Made by a program: the position numbers and the translations under genes | Notes under the pieces: generated by a model | The model's input: the letters and a program-made list of their open reading frames with translations, nothing else | Told to the model about the DNA's origin: nothing | Databases searched by the model: none | Origin: Marinobacter daepoensis DSM 16072 | GTDB lineage: Bacteria > Pseudomonadota > Gammaproteobacteria > Pseudomonadales > Oleiphilaceae | Reading direction: 5' to 3' | Length of the DNA: 64,000 nt | NCBI RefSeq assembly: GCF_000421165.1 | Contig: NZ_ATWI01000011.1 | Coordinates: 124,001 to 188,000, forward strand | Shown: positions 32,147 to 42,978 of the stretch, piece after piece | Layout of the letters: the number at the start of each line of letters is the position of its first letter | Numbering within the stretch: position 1 is the first letter of the stretch

Positions 32147-33838
32147 TCAGCCTACTACAGGCGTCCCCCGTTTGATAATGGCCGTCGGGTTGGTGCCGGA
32201 GGGCAGGTTGCCGTAGTTCATGCCACCATTATTTTGCAGGCGGGAGGCGCAGAAGGCGTCGGCGACGTCTTTATCCCCATAGCGCAGCAGGAGCGAACCC
32301 TGCAGGGCCAGCGCCATGCGGTCGACCAGGTTGCGGGCACGGTACTGGAAGTCGCTGATGTCCGCGAAGTCGTGTTGCAGTTGCGCCAGGTGCTGGTCGA
32401 ATCGGCGGTCGGCGCCTTTGGCTTCGCCGGCTTCTTTGAAGAAGGCGTCCAGAGTTTCGGGTTCTTTCTGCAGGGCTCGCAGGGTATCGAGGCACTGCAC
32501 GTTACCGCTGCCTTCCCAGATCGCGTTGACCGGTGATTCTCTGAGCAGTCGTGGCATGATGCAGTCTTCCATGACACCGCTGCCGCCGATGCATTCCATG
32601 GCCTCATACGCATGGTTGGGGGTGCGTTTGCAGATCCAGTATTTACCCACCGGAGTGGCCAGTCGCGCCAGTAGTCGCTCGTGTTCGTTATTCTGGTTGT
32701 CCATGGCCCGGGCGACACGCATGGTGTAAGCGAGGGCGGCCTCGTTTTCGATGATGAGATCGGCCAGTACGTTCTGCATCAGCGGCTGCTCGCTCAGGCG
32801 GGCGCCAAAGGCGCTCCGGTGGTGGCAGTGATGGGTCGCCTGGGCCACGGCCTGGCGCATGCCGGCGGCGCTGCCGATCATGCAGTCGAAGCGAGTCATG
32901 GCCACCATGTCGATGATGGTGCGAACGCCTCGGCCCTCTTCGCCAACCATCCAGGCGAGGGCGCCCCGGATTTCAACCTCACTGGAGGCGTTGGCGACGT
33001 TGCCCATTTTGTTTTTGAGTTGCTGGACCTGCCAGGGATTTTTGCTGCCGTCCGGGCGCCATCGGGGCATCAGGAAACAGGACAGCCCACGTTGGGTCTG
33101 TGCCAGGACCAGGAAAGCGTCACACATGGGGGCGGAGACAAACCATTTGTGGCCGACCAGTTCGTAAGCCTGGCCGGGGCCTTCGGGGCCCAGGGCATGG
33201 GCGCGAGTGGTGTTAGCGCGGACATCGCTGCCCCCTTGTTTTTCTGTCATCGCCATGCCGATGGTGACAGCCGTTTTTTCGCTGTCTGGCACGTTTCGGC
33301 TATCGTACGCGTTAGTCAGGACCTTGGGAGACCAGACCTTGGCAAGATCTGGTTGGTTGCGGAGCGACGGGATGGCGGCAAAGGTCATGGTAACCGGGCA
33401 GCAATGAGCCGCCTCAACCTGAGAGTGCATATAGTACTTGGCCGCTCTCGCCACGTGCGCTCCCTGGCCCGGTGCGGTCCAGGGAGTGCTATGCAGCCCG
33501 TTTTCCAGAGCCACGCGCATGAGTTCGTGGTAAGACGGGTGGAACGTAACTTCATCAATCCGGTGGCCATACCGGTCGTGGGTCCGGAAGGTGGGTTTGT
33601 TGGCATTGGCCTGCTGGCCCAGCTCAATGGTTTCGGCCTTGCCTGCCCAGGTGCCGAACCTGCTCAGGTCTTCGCAGGCATGGCCGGCGCCCTCACGCAA
33701 TACCGCTTCTCTCAGCGCAGTGTCCTGCTCGTAGAGGTTGTAGTTTTCCAGCGGCCGTGGCTGGTTCATCACCTCGTGGGTCACCGACAGGGGATGGTCT
33801 CCGGTCGTGAACTCGGTCTTGCGTGTCGGGCTGTTCAT
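32147..33838 (-). CDS. Acyl-CoA dehydrogenase family protein, AidB-like
   Basis: A 563-residue flavoprotein of the acyl-CoA dehydrogenase superfamily, AidB branch. It has AMTEKQGGSDVRANTT (flavin and substrate loop), the KWFVSAPMCDAFLVLAQT strand block, RFDCMIGSAAGMRQA and ECIGGSGVMEDCIMPRLLRE near the C-terminus. AidB of E. coli is a DNA-binding alkylation-response flavoprotein, while other members of the branch act as acyl-CoA or isovaleryl-CoA dehydrogenases. The gene starts two bases after the stop of a TetR regulator gene, so the two form an operon, which favours a metabolic role with self-limited expression. Confidence 0.85.
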   Translation of the reverse strand: MNSPTRKTEFTTGDHPLSVTHEVMNQPRPLENYNLYEQDTALREAVLREGAGHACEDLSRFGTWAGKAETIELGQQANANKPTFRTHDRYGHRIDEVTFHPSYHELMRVALENGLHSTPWTAPGQGAHVARAAKYYMHSQVEAAHCCPVTMTFAAIPSLRNQPDLAKVWSPKVLTNAYDSRNVPDSEKTAVTIGMAMTEKQGGSDVRANTTRAHALGPEGPGQAYELVGHKWFVSAPMCDAFLVLAQTQRGLSCFLMPRWRPDGSKNPWQVQQLKNKMGNVANASSEVEIRGALAWMVGEEGRGVRTIIDMVAMTRFDCMIGSAAGMRQAVAQATHHCHHRSAFGARLSEQPLMQNVLADLIIENEAALAYTMRVARAMDNQNNEHERLLARLATPVGKYWICKRTPNHAYEAMECIGGSGVMEDCIMPRLLRESPVNAIWEGSGNVQCLDTLRALQKEPETLDAFFKEAGEAKGADRRFDQHLAQLQHDFADISDFQYRARNLVDRMALALQGSLLLRYGDKDVADAFCASRLQNNGGMNYGNLPSGTNPTAIIKRGTPVVG

Positions 33839-33840
33839 GG

Positions 33841-34470
33841 TTAGCTCCTGGTGCCGGTCAGCCCCCGTATGCAGAAGCAGACGATGGTCTCGACCAGATC
33901 ATTGTCATTGTTTTCGTGGCCTGGTGGTGTCTTTGTCTGTGTTGGCGACAGGGGGCCCACCAGGGATTCTGAGATGGCGCCGACCAGGCAGGTGCTGGTG
34001 AGCCGGGCATCCTGGTCTGGCAGGCAGCCTTCGGCAATGCCATCTTGTATTGCTTGCTCAAAGAGGCTGGCGTAAGCCTTCCGATAGACCAGCCGCTCTT
34101 CTTCCACTTTCGGGTCTACGGGTTCGGCTATCAGTGCCCAGGCCTTCATGGGGCCTTTCAGGGCCCGTGTGGCGAACTGGCGCAGGGCATTTTCCAGTCG
34201 TTGTACCGTGCTTTCCCCGACCGTCAGGGCTTCGGCCACTTTATCGACTTCCCTTTGGGTCGCCAGACGGAAGATCTCGGCAAACAGGTCTTCCCGCGAC
34301 TCGAAGTGCCGATAGATGGTGCCGGTGGCAACGCCTGCGAGGGCTGCGATCCGTGTTATCCGGGCGCTGCGGAAGCCGCCCTCAGAGACGCACGCCCAGG
34401 TGCATTCAATGATCCTTTGGCGCGCCTCGGCTTTCCGTTGGCGCATTTTCTCAGTTTCGCGATAGGCCAT
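33841..34470 (-). CDS. TetR family transcriptional regulator (upstream of AidB-like gene)
   Basis: A 209-residue regulator. The N-terminal helix-turn-helix (about 15-62) has RIAALAGVATGTIYRHFESREDLFAEIF. The effector domain has QFATRALKGPMKAWALIAEP, a pattern seen in TetR regulators with acyl-CoA-type ligands. The ATG at 34470 was preferred over the in-frame start at 34497 because the protein would otherwise begin inside a likely operator. It is the first gene of an operon with the AidB-like dehydrogenase. Confidence 0.85.
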   Translation of the reverse strand: MAYRETEKMRQRKAEARQRIIECTWACVSEGGFRSARITRIAALAGVATGTIYRHFESREDLFAEIFRLATQREVDKVAEALTVGESTVQRLENALRQFATRALKGPMKAWALIAEPVDPKVEEERLVYRKAYASLFEQAIQDGIAEGCLPDQDARLTSTCLVGAISESLVGPLSPTQTKTPPGHENNDNDLVETIVCFCIRGLTGTRS

Positions 34471-34489
34471 GTCGGCTCCTTGAAAGCAT

Positions 34490-34503
34490 TGAATCAATAT
34501 TCA
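34490..34503. promoter_or_regulatory. Palindrome upstream of tetR-acyl-CoA dehydrogenase operon
   Basis: TGAAT-CAAT-ATTCA is an inverted repeat with 5-base arms and a 4-base centre, located 20 bases before the TetR start in an AT-rich stretch. Its place suggests an operator for autoregulation. The arms are short, so this is a candidate only. Confidence 0.4.
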
Positions 34504-34741
34504 TTCTTTGTGTCAATTTTTTGTGTCGGCTTTGTGAAGCTTTAACATCTATTAAAATCAATCGCTTATTTTGGTTTACAAAAAATTACAAAAAAATTGT
34601 TGTCCGGAAATAGCGCCGTTCATGAAAGCAGATTATAAAGACGCCAAGACGGGCCGTCAGATGGCCGGCCGTCGAGACGGGGTGCGTTCCCCAGAGTGTT
34701 CTGGCCACCCGTAACTCTGTTTTCGTTGATGGAGAAATCGC

Positions 34742-34963
34742 ATGGGTGAATTCGGCGAAAGCAACCTGGAGCCGTCCTCTAACTGGGCGAGCGACAACGA
34801 CGATAACCATTCCATTGCCGGCCGTGCGCGGGTGCGCGCCCAGCTGCAGGCTGACATTGAGGCCTTCCTCCAGGGAGGCGGGAAAATACAGGAGGTGGAC
34901 ACCACCTTCCGGTCTGATACCCCGCGCAAGGTGGACGTCGGGTTTAATAACCGTTCGCTCTGA
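34742..34963 (+). CDS. SutA-like RNA polymerase-associated small protein
   Basis: A 73-residue protein with an acidic, probably disordered N-terminus (SDNDDN), a short helix, and the block AFLQGGGKIQEV (41-52), ending in a tail with Pro, Lys and Asn (PRKVDVGFNNRSL). This resembles the C-terminal part of Pseudomonas SutA, which binds RNA polymerase and raises rRNA and maintenance gene expression in slow growth; there the block reads EEFLSRGGKVQEI as I recall. The N-terminal acidic segment is shorter here. A GATGGAGAA ribosome-binding site precedes the ATG. The 271-base upstream region is AT-rich and contains the divergent TetR operator. Confidence 0.65.
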   Translation: MGEFGESNLEPSSNWASDNDDNHSIAGRARVRAQLQADIEAFLQGGGKIQEVDTTFRSDTPRKVDVGFNNRSL

Positions 34964-35087
34964 TTGCGCACCTCTGCCGGGCAGCGGTTGTCGTTGCCCG
35001 GGCCCTCCGGTTTTTGTCATCTCTTTGTCATCCGTCAACGGCACACTCAGTTTCAGGCCTGCACCGGGCGGCTTCTGGGGTGTATGA

Positions 35088-36161
<1,074 letters not shown>

Positions 36162-36213
36162 TCGGGCTTCGGACGGTAGCCGGGGCTCGCATCAACGATG
36201 GATACAGAGAGCT

Positions 36214-38352
36214 ATGACAAGCGAAACCGTGACAGACGCAGGCACTGAACAGAGCGTACCGGCACCGATTGATCTTCCTCCCGTGGGCGAGGAAGTCAAT
36301 CTGGACGCCTATGAAAACTACTTCAACCGTGAACTGAGCCAGCTTCAGTTCAATTACCGGGTACTGAAGCAGGCCCTGGACACCACCCATCCGTTGATCA
36401 ATCGCTTGATTTTCTGCTGCATCTTCAGCAGTAACATGGATGAGTTCTTTGAGATCCGGGTTGCAGGCCTGCGTCAGCAGATGAAGTATGGTCGTGAAAC
36501 CGTGGGTGTGGACGGCATGTTGCCGGAGCAGGTTCTGACAGAAATCAGCCGGGTTGCTCACGAGTACATTCACGAACAGTACGACATCCTCAATAATGTC
36601 CTGATCCCAGAGCTGGAAAAGGAAAACATTCACTTTGTTCGTCGTCGCGAATGGACGCCGGCTCAGGCGGAGTGGGTGCGAAACTACTTTGAAGAAGAGA
36701 TTCTGCCGGTGGTCAGCCCGATCGGACTGGATCCATCTCACCCGTTCCCCCGGCTGGTGAACAAGAGTCTGAACTTCATCGTTGAGCTGGATGGGAAAGA
36801 CGCCTTTGGTCGTGAAACCGGGATGGCTATTGTACCCGCACCACGCTCTTTGCCCCGGCTGGTACGCCTGCCTGATGAAGTCTGTGACGGGGGCGATAAT
36901 CTGGTGTTTCTTTCCTCCATGATTCATGCCCATGCGGACGAGCTGTTCCCGGGTATGGAGGTGAAAGGCTGTTACCAGTTCCGGTTGACCCGGAATGCCG
37001 ACCTGGAGCTGGAAGACGATCTGGAAGACCTGGCCTCTGCGCTCCGCGGGGAGTTGCTCAGCCGCCGCTTTGGGGATGGTGTTCGCCTGGAAGTTGCTGA
37101 CAATTGTCCCGAGGAGCTGGTGCACTTCCTGTTGCGGGAGTTTGGGCTGACCGAACGGGATCTTTATCAGGTCCACGGGCCGGTGAACCTGACCCGTTTG
37201 ATGGCCGTGGGTAGCCTGGTCGACCGGCCGGATCTTACGTATACCAGTTTCTCGCCGTCGATTCCTCGCCAGATTCGCAGCAAAGAATCGATGTTCGATG
37301 CCATGCGCAAGCGACCACTTCTGCTGCTACACCCGTATGAGAACTTCAGCCCGGTGATCGATTTGCTGCGTCAGGCTGCAAAAGATCCTCAGGTGCTGGC
37401 GATTCGCCAGACCCTTTACCGGACCGGGGCAGATTCTGAAATTGTTGAGGCGCTGGCGGATGCCGCGCGTCGGGGCAAGGAAGTGACGGCGGTCATCGAG
37501 TTGCGGGCGCGCTTCAGTGAGGCGGAGAACCTTGAATTGGCGAGCCGCTTGCAGGAGGCGGGAGTCATCGTGGTGTATGGCGTGGTGGGGTACAAGACTC
37601 ACGCCAAGATGATCCTTATTGTGCGCCGGGAAGAGGGGCGTCTGCGCCGATACGTGCACCTGGGAACCGGTAACTATCACGCTGGTAACGCACGCCTGTA
37701 CACCGACTACAGCTTCATGACCTGTGACGAGTCGATCGGTGATGACGTTAATAAGCTGTTCCAGCAGTTGACGGGTATGGGGAAGGCGCTGAAGATCAAA
37801 AAATTATTTCATGCGCCCTTTACCCTCCACAGTCGTCTGATCAGTCTGATAGAGCGGGAGGCGGCTCACGGAAACAAAGGCCGTATTATCTTCAAGTTCA
37901 ACGGATTGACGGAGCCCCAGATGATCAAAGCCCTGTATCGGGCGTCTCAGGCTGGTGTCAAAATTGATCTGGTTGTCCGGGGAATCTGTTGTCTGCGGCC
38001 CGAGGTGCCGGGGCTCTCTGATAACATTCGGGTTCGTTCCGTGATCGGACGTTTTCTGGAGCACACGCGAGTTTATTACTTCGGCAACAACGGTCGACCG
38101 GAGGTGTACTGTTCCAGTGCCGATGGCATGGAGCGTAACCTGCTCCACCGGGTGGAAACGGCCTTCCCGGTGGAGGACCCGGCCCTTGTTGCTCGTTTGC
38201 GGGAAGATCTGGATACCTATCTGGCCGATAACTGTCAGGCCTGGGTGTTGCAGCCTGATGGCAGTTACCTGCAGAATCAGCCCGGGGAAGGCGAAGAGCG
38301 GCTGGCGTCACAACTGGTTCTGCTGGAGCGTCTGACAGGCAAACCAAGCTGA
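36214..38352 (+). CDS. ppk1: Polyphosphate kinase 1
   Basis: A 712-residue enzyme that makes polyphosphate from ATP. Domains in order: N-terminal helical domain (NRELSQLQFNYRVL), head domain, then two phospholipase D-like catalytic halves. The autophosphorylated His is in HLGTGNYHAGNARLYTDY of the first half, and the second half has RGICCLRPEVPG and NNGRPEVYCSSADGMERNL. It belongs to the hemB-ppk neighbourhood known from Pseudomonas; ppx is not present here. Together with PhoBR and PitA it forms a phosphate-handling theme in the window. Confidence 0.96.
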   Translation: MTSETVTDAGTEQSVPAPIDLPPVGEEVNLDAYENYFNRELSQLQFNYRVLKQALDTTHPLINRLIFCCIFSSNMDEFFEIRVAGLRQQMKYGRETVGVDGMLPEQVLTEISRVAHEYIHEQYDILNNVLIPELEKENIHFVRRREWTPAQAEWVRNYFEEEILPVVSPIGLDPSHPFPRLVNKSLNFIVELDGKDAFGRETGMAIVPAPRSLPRLVRLPDEVCDGGDNLVFLSSMIHAHADELFPGMEVKGCYQFRLTRNADLELEDDLEDLASALRGELLSRRFGDGVRLEVADNCPEELVHFLLREFGLTERDLYQVHGPVNLTRLMAVGSLVDRPDLTYTSFSPSIPRQIRSKESMFDAMRKRPLLLLHPYENFSPVIDLLRQAAKDPQVLAIRQTLYRTGADSEIVEALADAARRGKEVTAVIELRARFSEAENLELASRLQEAGVIVVYGVVGYKTHAKMILIVRREEGRLRRYVHLGTGNYHAGNARLYTDYSFMTCDESIGDDVNKLFQQLTGMGKALKIKKLFHAPFTLHSRLISLIEREAAHGNKGRIIFKFNGLTEPQMIKALYRASQAGVKIDLVVRGICCLRPEVPGLSDNIRVRSVIGRFLEHTRVYYFGNNGRPEVYCSSADGMERNLLHRVETAFPVEDPALVARLREDLDTYLADNCQAWVLQPDGSYLQNQPGEGEERLASQLVLLERLTGKPS

Positions 38353-38392
38353 AGCCGGCGGGCCGGCAGCGAAAACGAACAGGAAGGATACC

Positions 38393-39685
38393 TTGAAACC
38401 GAAACATTGGACGCTGGCCGGCCTGGCCGTGCTGGTGGCGGCGGGTGGCGCCCCATGGGGTGTTGGTTATGTCACCGAACAGCACTGGCGTGAAGCAACG
38501 CTGGAAGTTAACAGGGCCCAGCCCTTTCTGAGTTTTCAGACCGATGAGTATCGTCGGGGGGTGTTGGGGTCTGAGGTGTCCGCAACGGTAACCCTTATCG
38601 ATCCGGAAACCGGAGATTCGCGCTCTGTGGCTGTCGATATTCAGATTTCCCATGGTATTACCGGGAGCCTGATGGACTTTCGCCCGCGCGACGGTTGGCA
38701 GCCGCAGGGTGCGGACTGGTTCCCTGAGTCCGAGCCGGTCCTCACCCTGGAGACCCGGCTGTGGGGCAGTGCCACGCTGGAGCTGGATGCTCCGGTGATG
38801 CGCATCGAAGGCCCCGATGAATCCAGCTTTATCCAGAGCAGTGGCGGCCTGGTCCGGGTAGATGTCGGGCGTCTGGGTGAAGAAGCCGAGCTGCTGGTCG
38901 TTTGGCCTGCGGTCCGGGTCCATGGTCCGGCACTTGATGTGACCGTTGACGACTTCCATGTGGAACAGAGCATGGAGTGGCTGGTGGGTGATATCTGGAC
39001 GGGCTCTGGTGTTATGACGGTGGATACCATGACGCTGCAGGCGCCAGAATCGTCGCCGGTGACATTGAAGGGGCTGTCGTTAGAAAGCCTCAGTGAAACG
39101 GATGACGGGGGGCAGCGTCTGGATTCCAGGGTCACTCTGTCGCTGGAGTCCGCCGCTTTGCCCGATGAGATGTTTGGGCCCCACCGGCTGGAAGTGGCGC
39201 TGGAGGGGCTCGATGTGGCCAGTTGGAATACCTTCAGCCGTGCTTTGACCGATCTGCAGTCTCTGGCTATCAACGAGTATGATGATCCTGCTGCTGCGTT
39301 TGAGCAGCAGATGGCCGTGGTTCAGCGTTTCAACGGTGCCGTTCATGGGCTGGCGGCACAGGGATTCTCTGCCGGGGTCCGTGAACTCAGTCTGGAGACG
39401 CCGGAAGGCGAGGTATCGGGCTCGTTGATGGTCTCGCATCCAGAGCTGTCCGGTGATCAGCGGGATACCATGCTGATGGTGATGCAGGCCCTGAAAGGCT
39501 CCGTAGATTTCAGCATGCCCATGACGCTCGCCGAGAACTATCCAGCGGTGCGTATGCAGGTGGCGCCATTACTCAAGCAAGGCCTGCTGGTTCAGGAGGG
39601 CGAACGTCTGGTGATGGAAGGCCGGATGGAGGACCTCGTGTTAACCGTGAATGAGGTCCAGATTCCCCTCCCGCCTCTGCTGTAA
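38393..39685 (+). CDS. DUF945 (YdgA) family protein
   Basis: A 430-residue protein that begins with a TTG codon preceded by a strong AGGAAGGA site. An N-terminal hydrophobic segment (about 7-27, LAGLAVLVAAGGAPWGVGYV) should anchor or export it. The remainder is a long series of beta-strand repeats (LTLETRLWGSATLEL, VTLKGLSLESLSETDDG, FSAGVRELSLETPEGEVSG), characteristic of the YdgA/DUF945 family. Function is not established in the family. It follows ppk1 by 40 bases and ends 3 bases from the convergent ferredoxin gene. Confidence 0.75.
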   Translation: MKPKHWTLAGLAVLVAAGGAPWGVGYVTEQHWREATLEVNRAQPFLSFQTDEYRRGVLGSEVSATVTLIDPETGDSRSVAVDIQISHGITGSLMDFRPRDGWQPQGADWFPESEPVLTLETRLWGSATLELDAPVMRIEGPDESSFIQSSGGLVRVDVGRLGEEAELLVVWPAVRVHGPALDVTVDDFHVEQSMEWLVGDIWTGSGVMTVDTMTLQAPESSPVTLKGLSLESLSETDDGGQRLDSRVTLSLESAALPDEMFGPHRLEVALEGLDVASWNTFSRALTDLQSLAINEYDDPAAAFEQQMAVVQRFNGAVHGLAAQGFSAGVRELSLETPEGEVSGSLMVSHPELSGDQRDTMLMVMQALKGSVDFSMPMTLAENYPAVRMQVAPLLKQGLLVQEGERLVMEGRMEDLVLTVNEVQIPLPPLL

Positions 39686-39688
39686 GGG

Positions 39689-40464
<776 letters not shown>

Positions 40465-40515
40465 TCAGGATCAGGGAGCGTGCTGTAGTCCGGGGCTCGG
40501 GAGTCTGTGCTTTCA

Positions 40516-40537
40516 CGGGAAGGCTCCTGCCTTCCCG
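40516..40537. other. Hairpin between coaD and GMC oxidoreductase genes
   Basis: CGGGAAGGC (40516-40524) pairs perfectly with GCCTTCCCG (40529-40537) around TCCT. It lies about 58 bases past the GMC stop codon and may end that transcript, but no U-run follows on the minus strand. Confidence 0.45.
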
Positions 40538-40594
40538 GTGCTGATTCATGTTTGGCTGCCTTTCGCCCCGAAGCATCGGTGTTTAAGCATAGCC

Positions 40595-42193
40595 TTAGCC
40601 TGAGGGTGCCAGCTTTTGCGCCAGCCTGGTGCTGTTCCGCGCCGCCAGGGCATAAACCGATAGCTGTGGGTTGGCACCGATGCTGGTGGGGAAGACCGAG
40701 GCATCGTGAACGTTCAGGTTGCTAATGTGGTGGTGTTCGCCGAAACCGTTGACCACAGACGTTGCCGGATCATGGCCCATGCTGCAGCCACCCATCTGGT
40801 GAGCGGTAAACAGGCGCACACGGTGGGGCTTCATGGGCAGGTTGCTGATGGCGGTTTTGGCTTCGCTCCAACGAGTGTACCAGCCGGAATCCAGATGCAC
40901 GGCCTGTACAGCTTCGGCCCCTGCAGCAAACTGAATTTCTGCCATGGTCAGGTAGGCTTTCTTTAGTCCTTGCCAGAGATAGTCCGTGATCGGGTAATCA
41001 AGCATCGGGCTGCCGTCGTCTCTCAGAGAAACGGTGCCGCCGGGGCTGTCAGGGTGAAAGCCGTCCCTTAGCAGGGCGATGACGGACTGCATCCAGGGCA
41101 ACTGGCCCAGATTGTCCCGTTGTTGCTGGCCGTGGCCGGCCACAACGCCTGCCGCCATGGCCGGGTGCAAGGGCGGGACTTCCAGTTTGTAGCCGACGGG
41201 CCCATCGGTACCCTCTTTGAAGTTGAATTCGTCGGAGTAGATGGATTGGGGGGCGCCGTAGAACGGGTCTGTTTTCGCTGGCATCCTGGCAACAGTGGCA
41301 TTGACCGGATGAATGAAGGACCGTTTGCCTACGCGCTGGAATGGGTCTGGGAGCTGGGATCGAAGCAGCAGCCCGGGGGTGCCGATGGCGCTGGCGGCAA
41401 CCACAAAGTGTTTCGCCTTCAGCGTGACGGTGATGCCTGACGGTGTGATGCCATCGGCGCCCATTGCTGATGCGAGAAGGTGGTCGATCCGGTCCTGGTT
41501 CCGGACCAGCCGGTCTGCCCGTAACCCGTGGAAAAGCTGGGCGTTGTGGTCCAGAGCGCCGGGAATGGTTGTCAGCAGAGCGCCCTGTTTGGCATTGGTT
41601 GGGCAGCCGACGCCACAGTAGCCACTGTTCCAGCAACCTTTGACGTTTCGGGGAATAACCTGCCAAGAATAGCCGAGTTTCTCACACCCTTGTCGCAAAA
41701 GGTCGTTGTTCAGGTTGGGGGGTGTTTGCCAGGGTGACATGTTGTGGCGCTGTTCCCTGCCTTCAAACCAGGGTGCCATGGCGTCTGGGGTGAGTTCGCT
41801 CAGGCCAAGATTCTGGCTCCAGTAATTCAGAGTTTCTGCGGGGGTGCGGAAGCTGCTGGTCCAGTTCACGGTCGTGGACCCGCCAACGCACCGTCCCTGC
41901 AGGATGGCGATGGCGCCATCGGCGGTTGCCCGGCTCATGCCTTCCTGATAAAGGTTAGCGTAAGACGTCAGCTCATCCATCTGGAAATCTTTCTGATAGT
42001 AGAGCCGGCCTTCTTCCAGCAAGATGACGGACAGGCCCTGGCGGGCCAGGATCTCTGCTGTCGTTCCGCCGCCGGCACCCGTGCCGACCACTACCACATC
42101 GGCTTCAACGGTACGGTCTTCTGTCAGCTTGCTGGCGTCGGTGATGTTCCAGCCGGCAGCGAGCCCCCGGGCAATAGGATCGTTCATGGACAT
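40595..42193 (-). CDS. GMC family FAD-dependent oxidoreductase (alcohol dehydrogenase type)
   Basis: A 532-residue flavoprotein. The FAD motif is VVVGTGAGGGTTAEILARQG, followed by GRCVGGSTTVNW, and the C-terminal catalytic block has HQMGGCSMGHDP and SVFPTSIGANPQLSVYALA. The closest types I know are long-chain alcohol oxidases and gluconate-dehydrogenase large subunits. It has no signal peptide, whereas the preceding gene encodes a Tat lipoprotein of the gluconate dehydrogenase small-subunit type, so the pair may be co-exported. An aldehyde dehydrogenase gene lies upstream in the same direction, consistent with alcohol to aldehyde to acid oxidation. Confidence 0.87.
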   Translation of the reverse strand: MSMNDPIARGLAAGWNITDASKLTEDRTVEADVVVVGTGAGGGTTAEILARQGLSVILLEEGRLYYQKDFQMDELTSYANLYQEGMSRATADGAIAILQGRCVGGSTTVNWTSSFRTPAETLNYWSQNLGLSELTPDAMAPWFEGREQRHNMSPWQTPPNLNNDLLRQGCEKLGYSWQVIPRNVKGCWNSGYCGVGCPTNAKQGALLTTIPGALDHNAQLFHGLRADRLVRNQDRIDHLLASAMGADGITPSGITVTLKAKHFVVAASAIGTPGLLLRSQLPDPFQRVGKRSFIHPVNATVARMPAKTDPFYGAPQSIYSDEFNFKEGTDGPVGYKLEVPPLHPAMAAGVVAGHGQQQRDNLGQLPWMQSVIALLRDGFHPDSPGGTVSLRDDGSPMLDYPITDYLWQGLKKAYLTMAEIQFAAGAEAVQAVHLDSGWYTRWSEAKTAISNLPMKPHRVRLFTAHQMGGCSMGHDPATSVVNGFGEHHHISNLNVHDASVFPTSIGANPQLSVYALAARNSTRLAQKLAPSG

Positions 42194-42231
42194 ACTGCTC
42201 TCCTCAATATCCAGATAAGTCCGGGTTGTGC

Positions 42232-42858
42232 TCAGGCGGAGGTGAATTGTGGCAAGGATTCCGTCATCCAGGCTGGCGGGCCGGGGTAACCGGTCAGGTG
42301 CCAGTGGTCGGCATAGCCGTAAAAAGCCGCATTGCTGATTTTGGTCAGGGCGACGTACCCGTTGTTCAGCAGTCCGATCCGACTATTGCGCCAGCGCTGC
42401 AGGAAGGCATCGGCATCAGTGGCGGTCACCGAGGGCCAGTCCGACCAGGTCCGGGCCAGAGCCATGCGGGTAGGTGGGAAGTTCAGGAGGTCAAACAGCT
42501 TGCGCAGTTCCCGTTGGTTCGGTGGGCCGAATTTTACGATGCCCTGGTCAATGCGCTCGATGGTGCTGGCCACGGTCTGTCGTCGCTGGTTCTGAGCGTC
42601 CGGGAGTGAGCCGGCAAGGATGGCTGGTAGCAATGCTTCGAACAGGGCGATGTCATCCCGGCTCAGAAACTGGAACTGGTAGCTGGCATCCATGCGGCTG
42701 TCGATTGCGCCTATCCGGCCGGCTGGCGCGGTGGCACAGCCACTCAGGCCTGCAGACACGCTGATGGTGCTCAGGAGCAGGGTTCCGCCCAGGCCGGTTT
42801 TCAGAAAGCTTCGACGGCTGGTATCGGGCTGGCCGGGAAGTGGGTGTTGGTCTGTCAT
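42232..42858 (-). CDS. Tat-exported lipoprotein, gluconate 2-dehydrogenase subunit 3-like
   Basis: A 208-residue protein. The N-terminus has a twin-arginine signal SRRSFLK, a hydrophobic stretch and the lipobox LSGC (Cys about 40), so it should be a Tat lipoprotein anchored outside the inner membrane. The mature part (ALFEALLPAILAG, LRKLFDLLNFPPTRM, DAFLQRWRNS) is helical and fits the gluconate dehydrogenase subunit 3 family. The GMC gene starts 38 bases downstream, so this is likely its partner and export escort. The start at 42858 is used; the longer frame adds no sensible sequence. Confidence 0.8.
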   Translation of the reverse strand: MTDQHPLPGQPDTSRRSFLKTGLGGTLLLSTISVSAGLSGCATAPAGRIGAIDSRMDASYQFQFLSRDDIALFEALLPAILAGSLPDAQNQRRQTVASTIERIDQGIVKFGPPNQRELRKLFDLLNFPPTRMALARTWSDWPSVTATDADAFLQRWRNSRIGLLNNGYVALTKISNAAFYGYADHWHLTGYPGPPAWMTESLPQFTSA

Positions 42859-42978
42859 TGTAAAGGCGTCTTTCGGTTTTATTATGTTGCCCAGGCTCGG
42901 CACGGCATCAGCGGGCGGCTGGCCGGGTGCTTTGGAATCACCCGGTGCCCTGATATGGCTCGGCCTGGAATGCCGGTG

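Noticed and set aside
32681..33844. Plus-strand open frame of 387 codons
   Set aside because: Antisense to the AidB-like acyl-CoA dehydrogenase; no domain seen.
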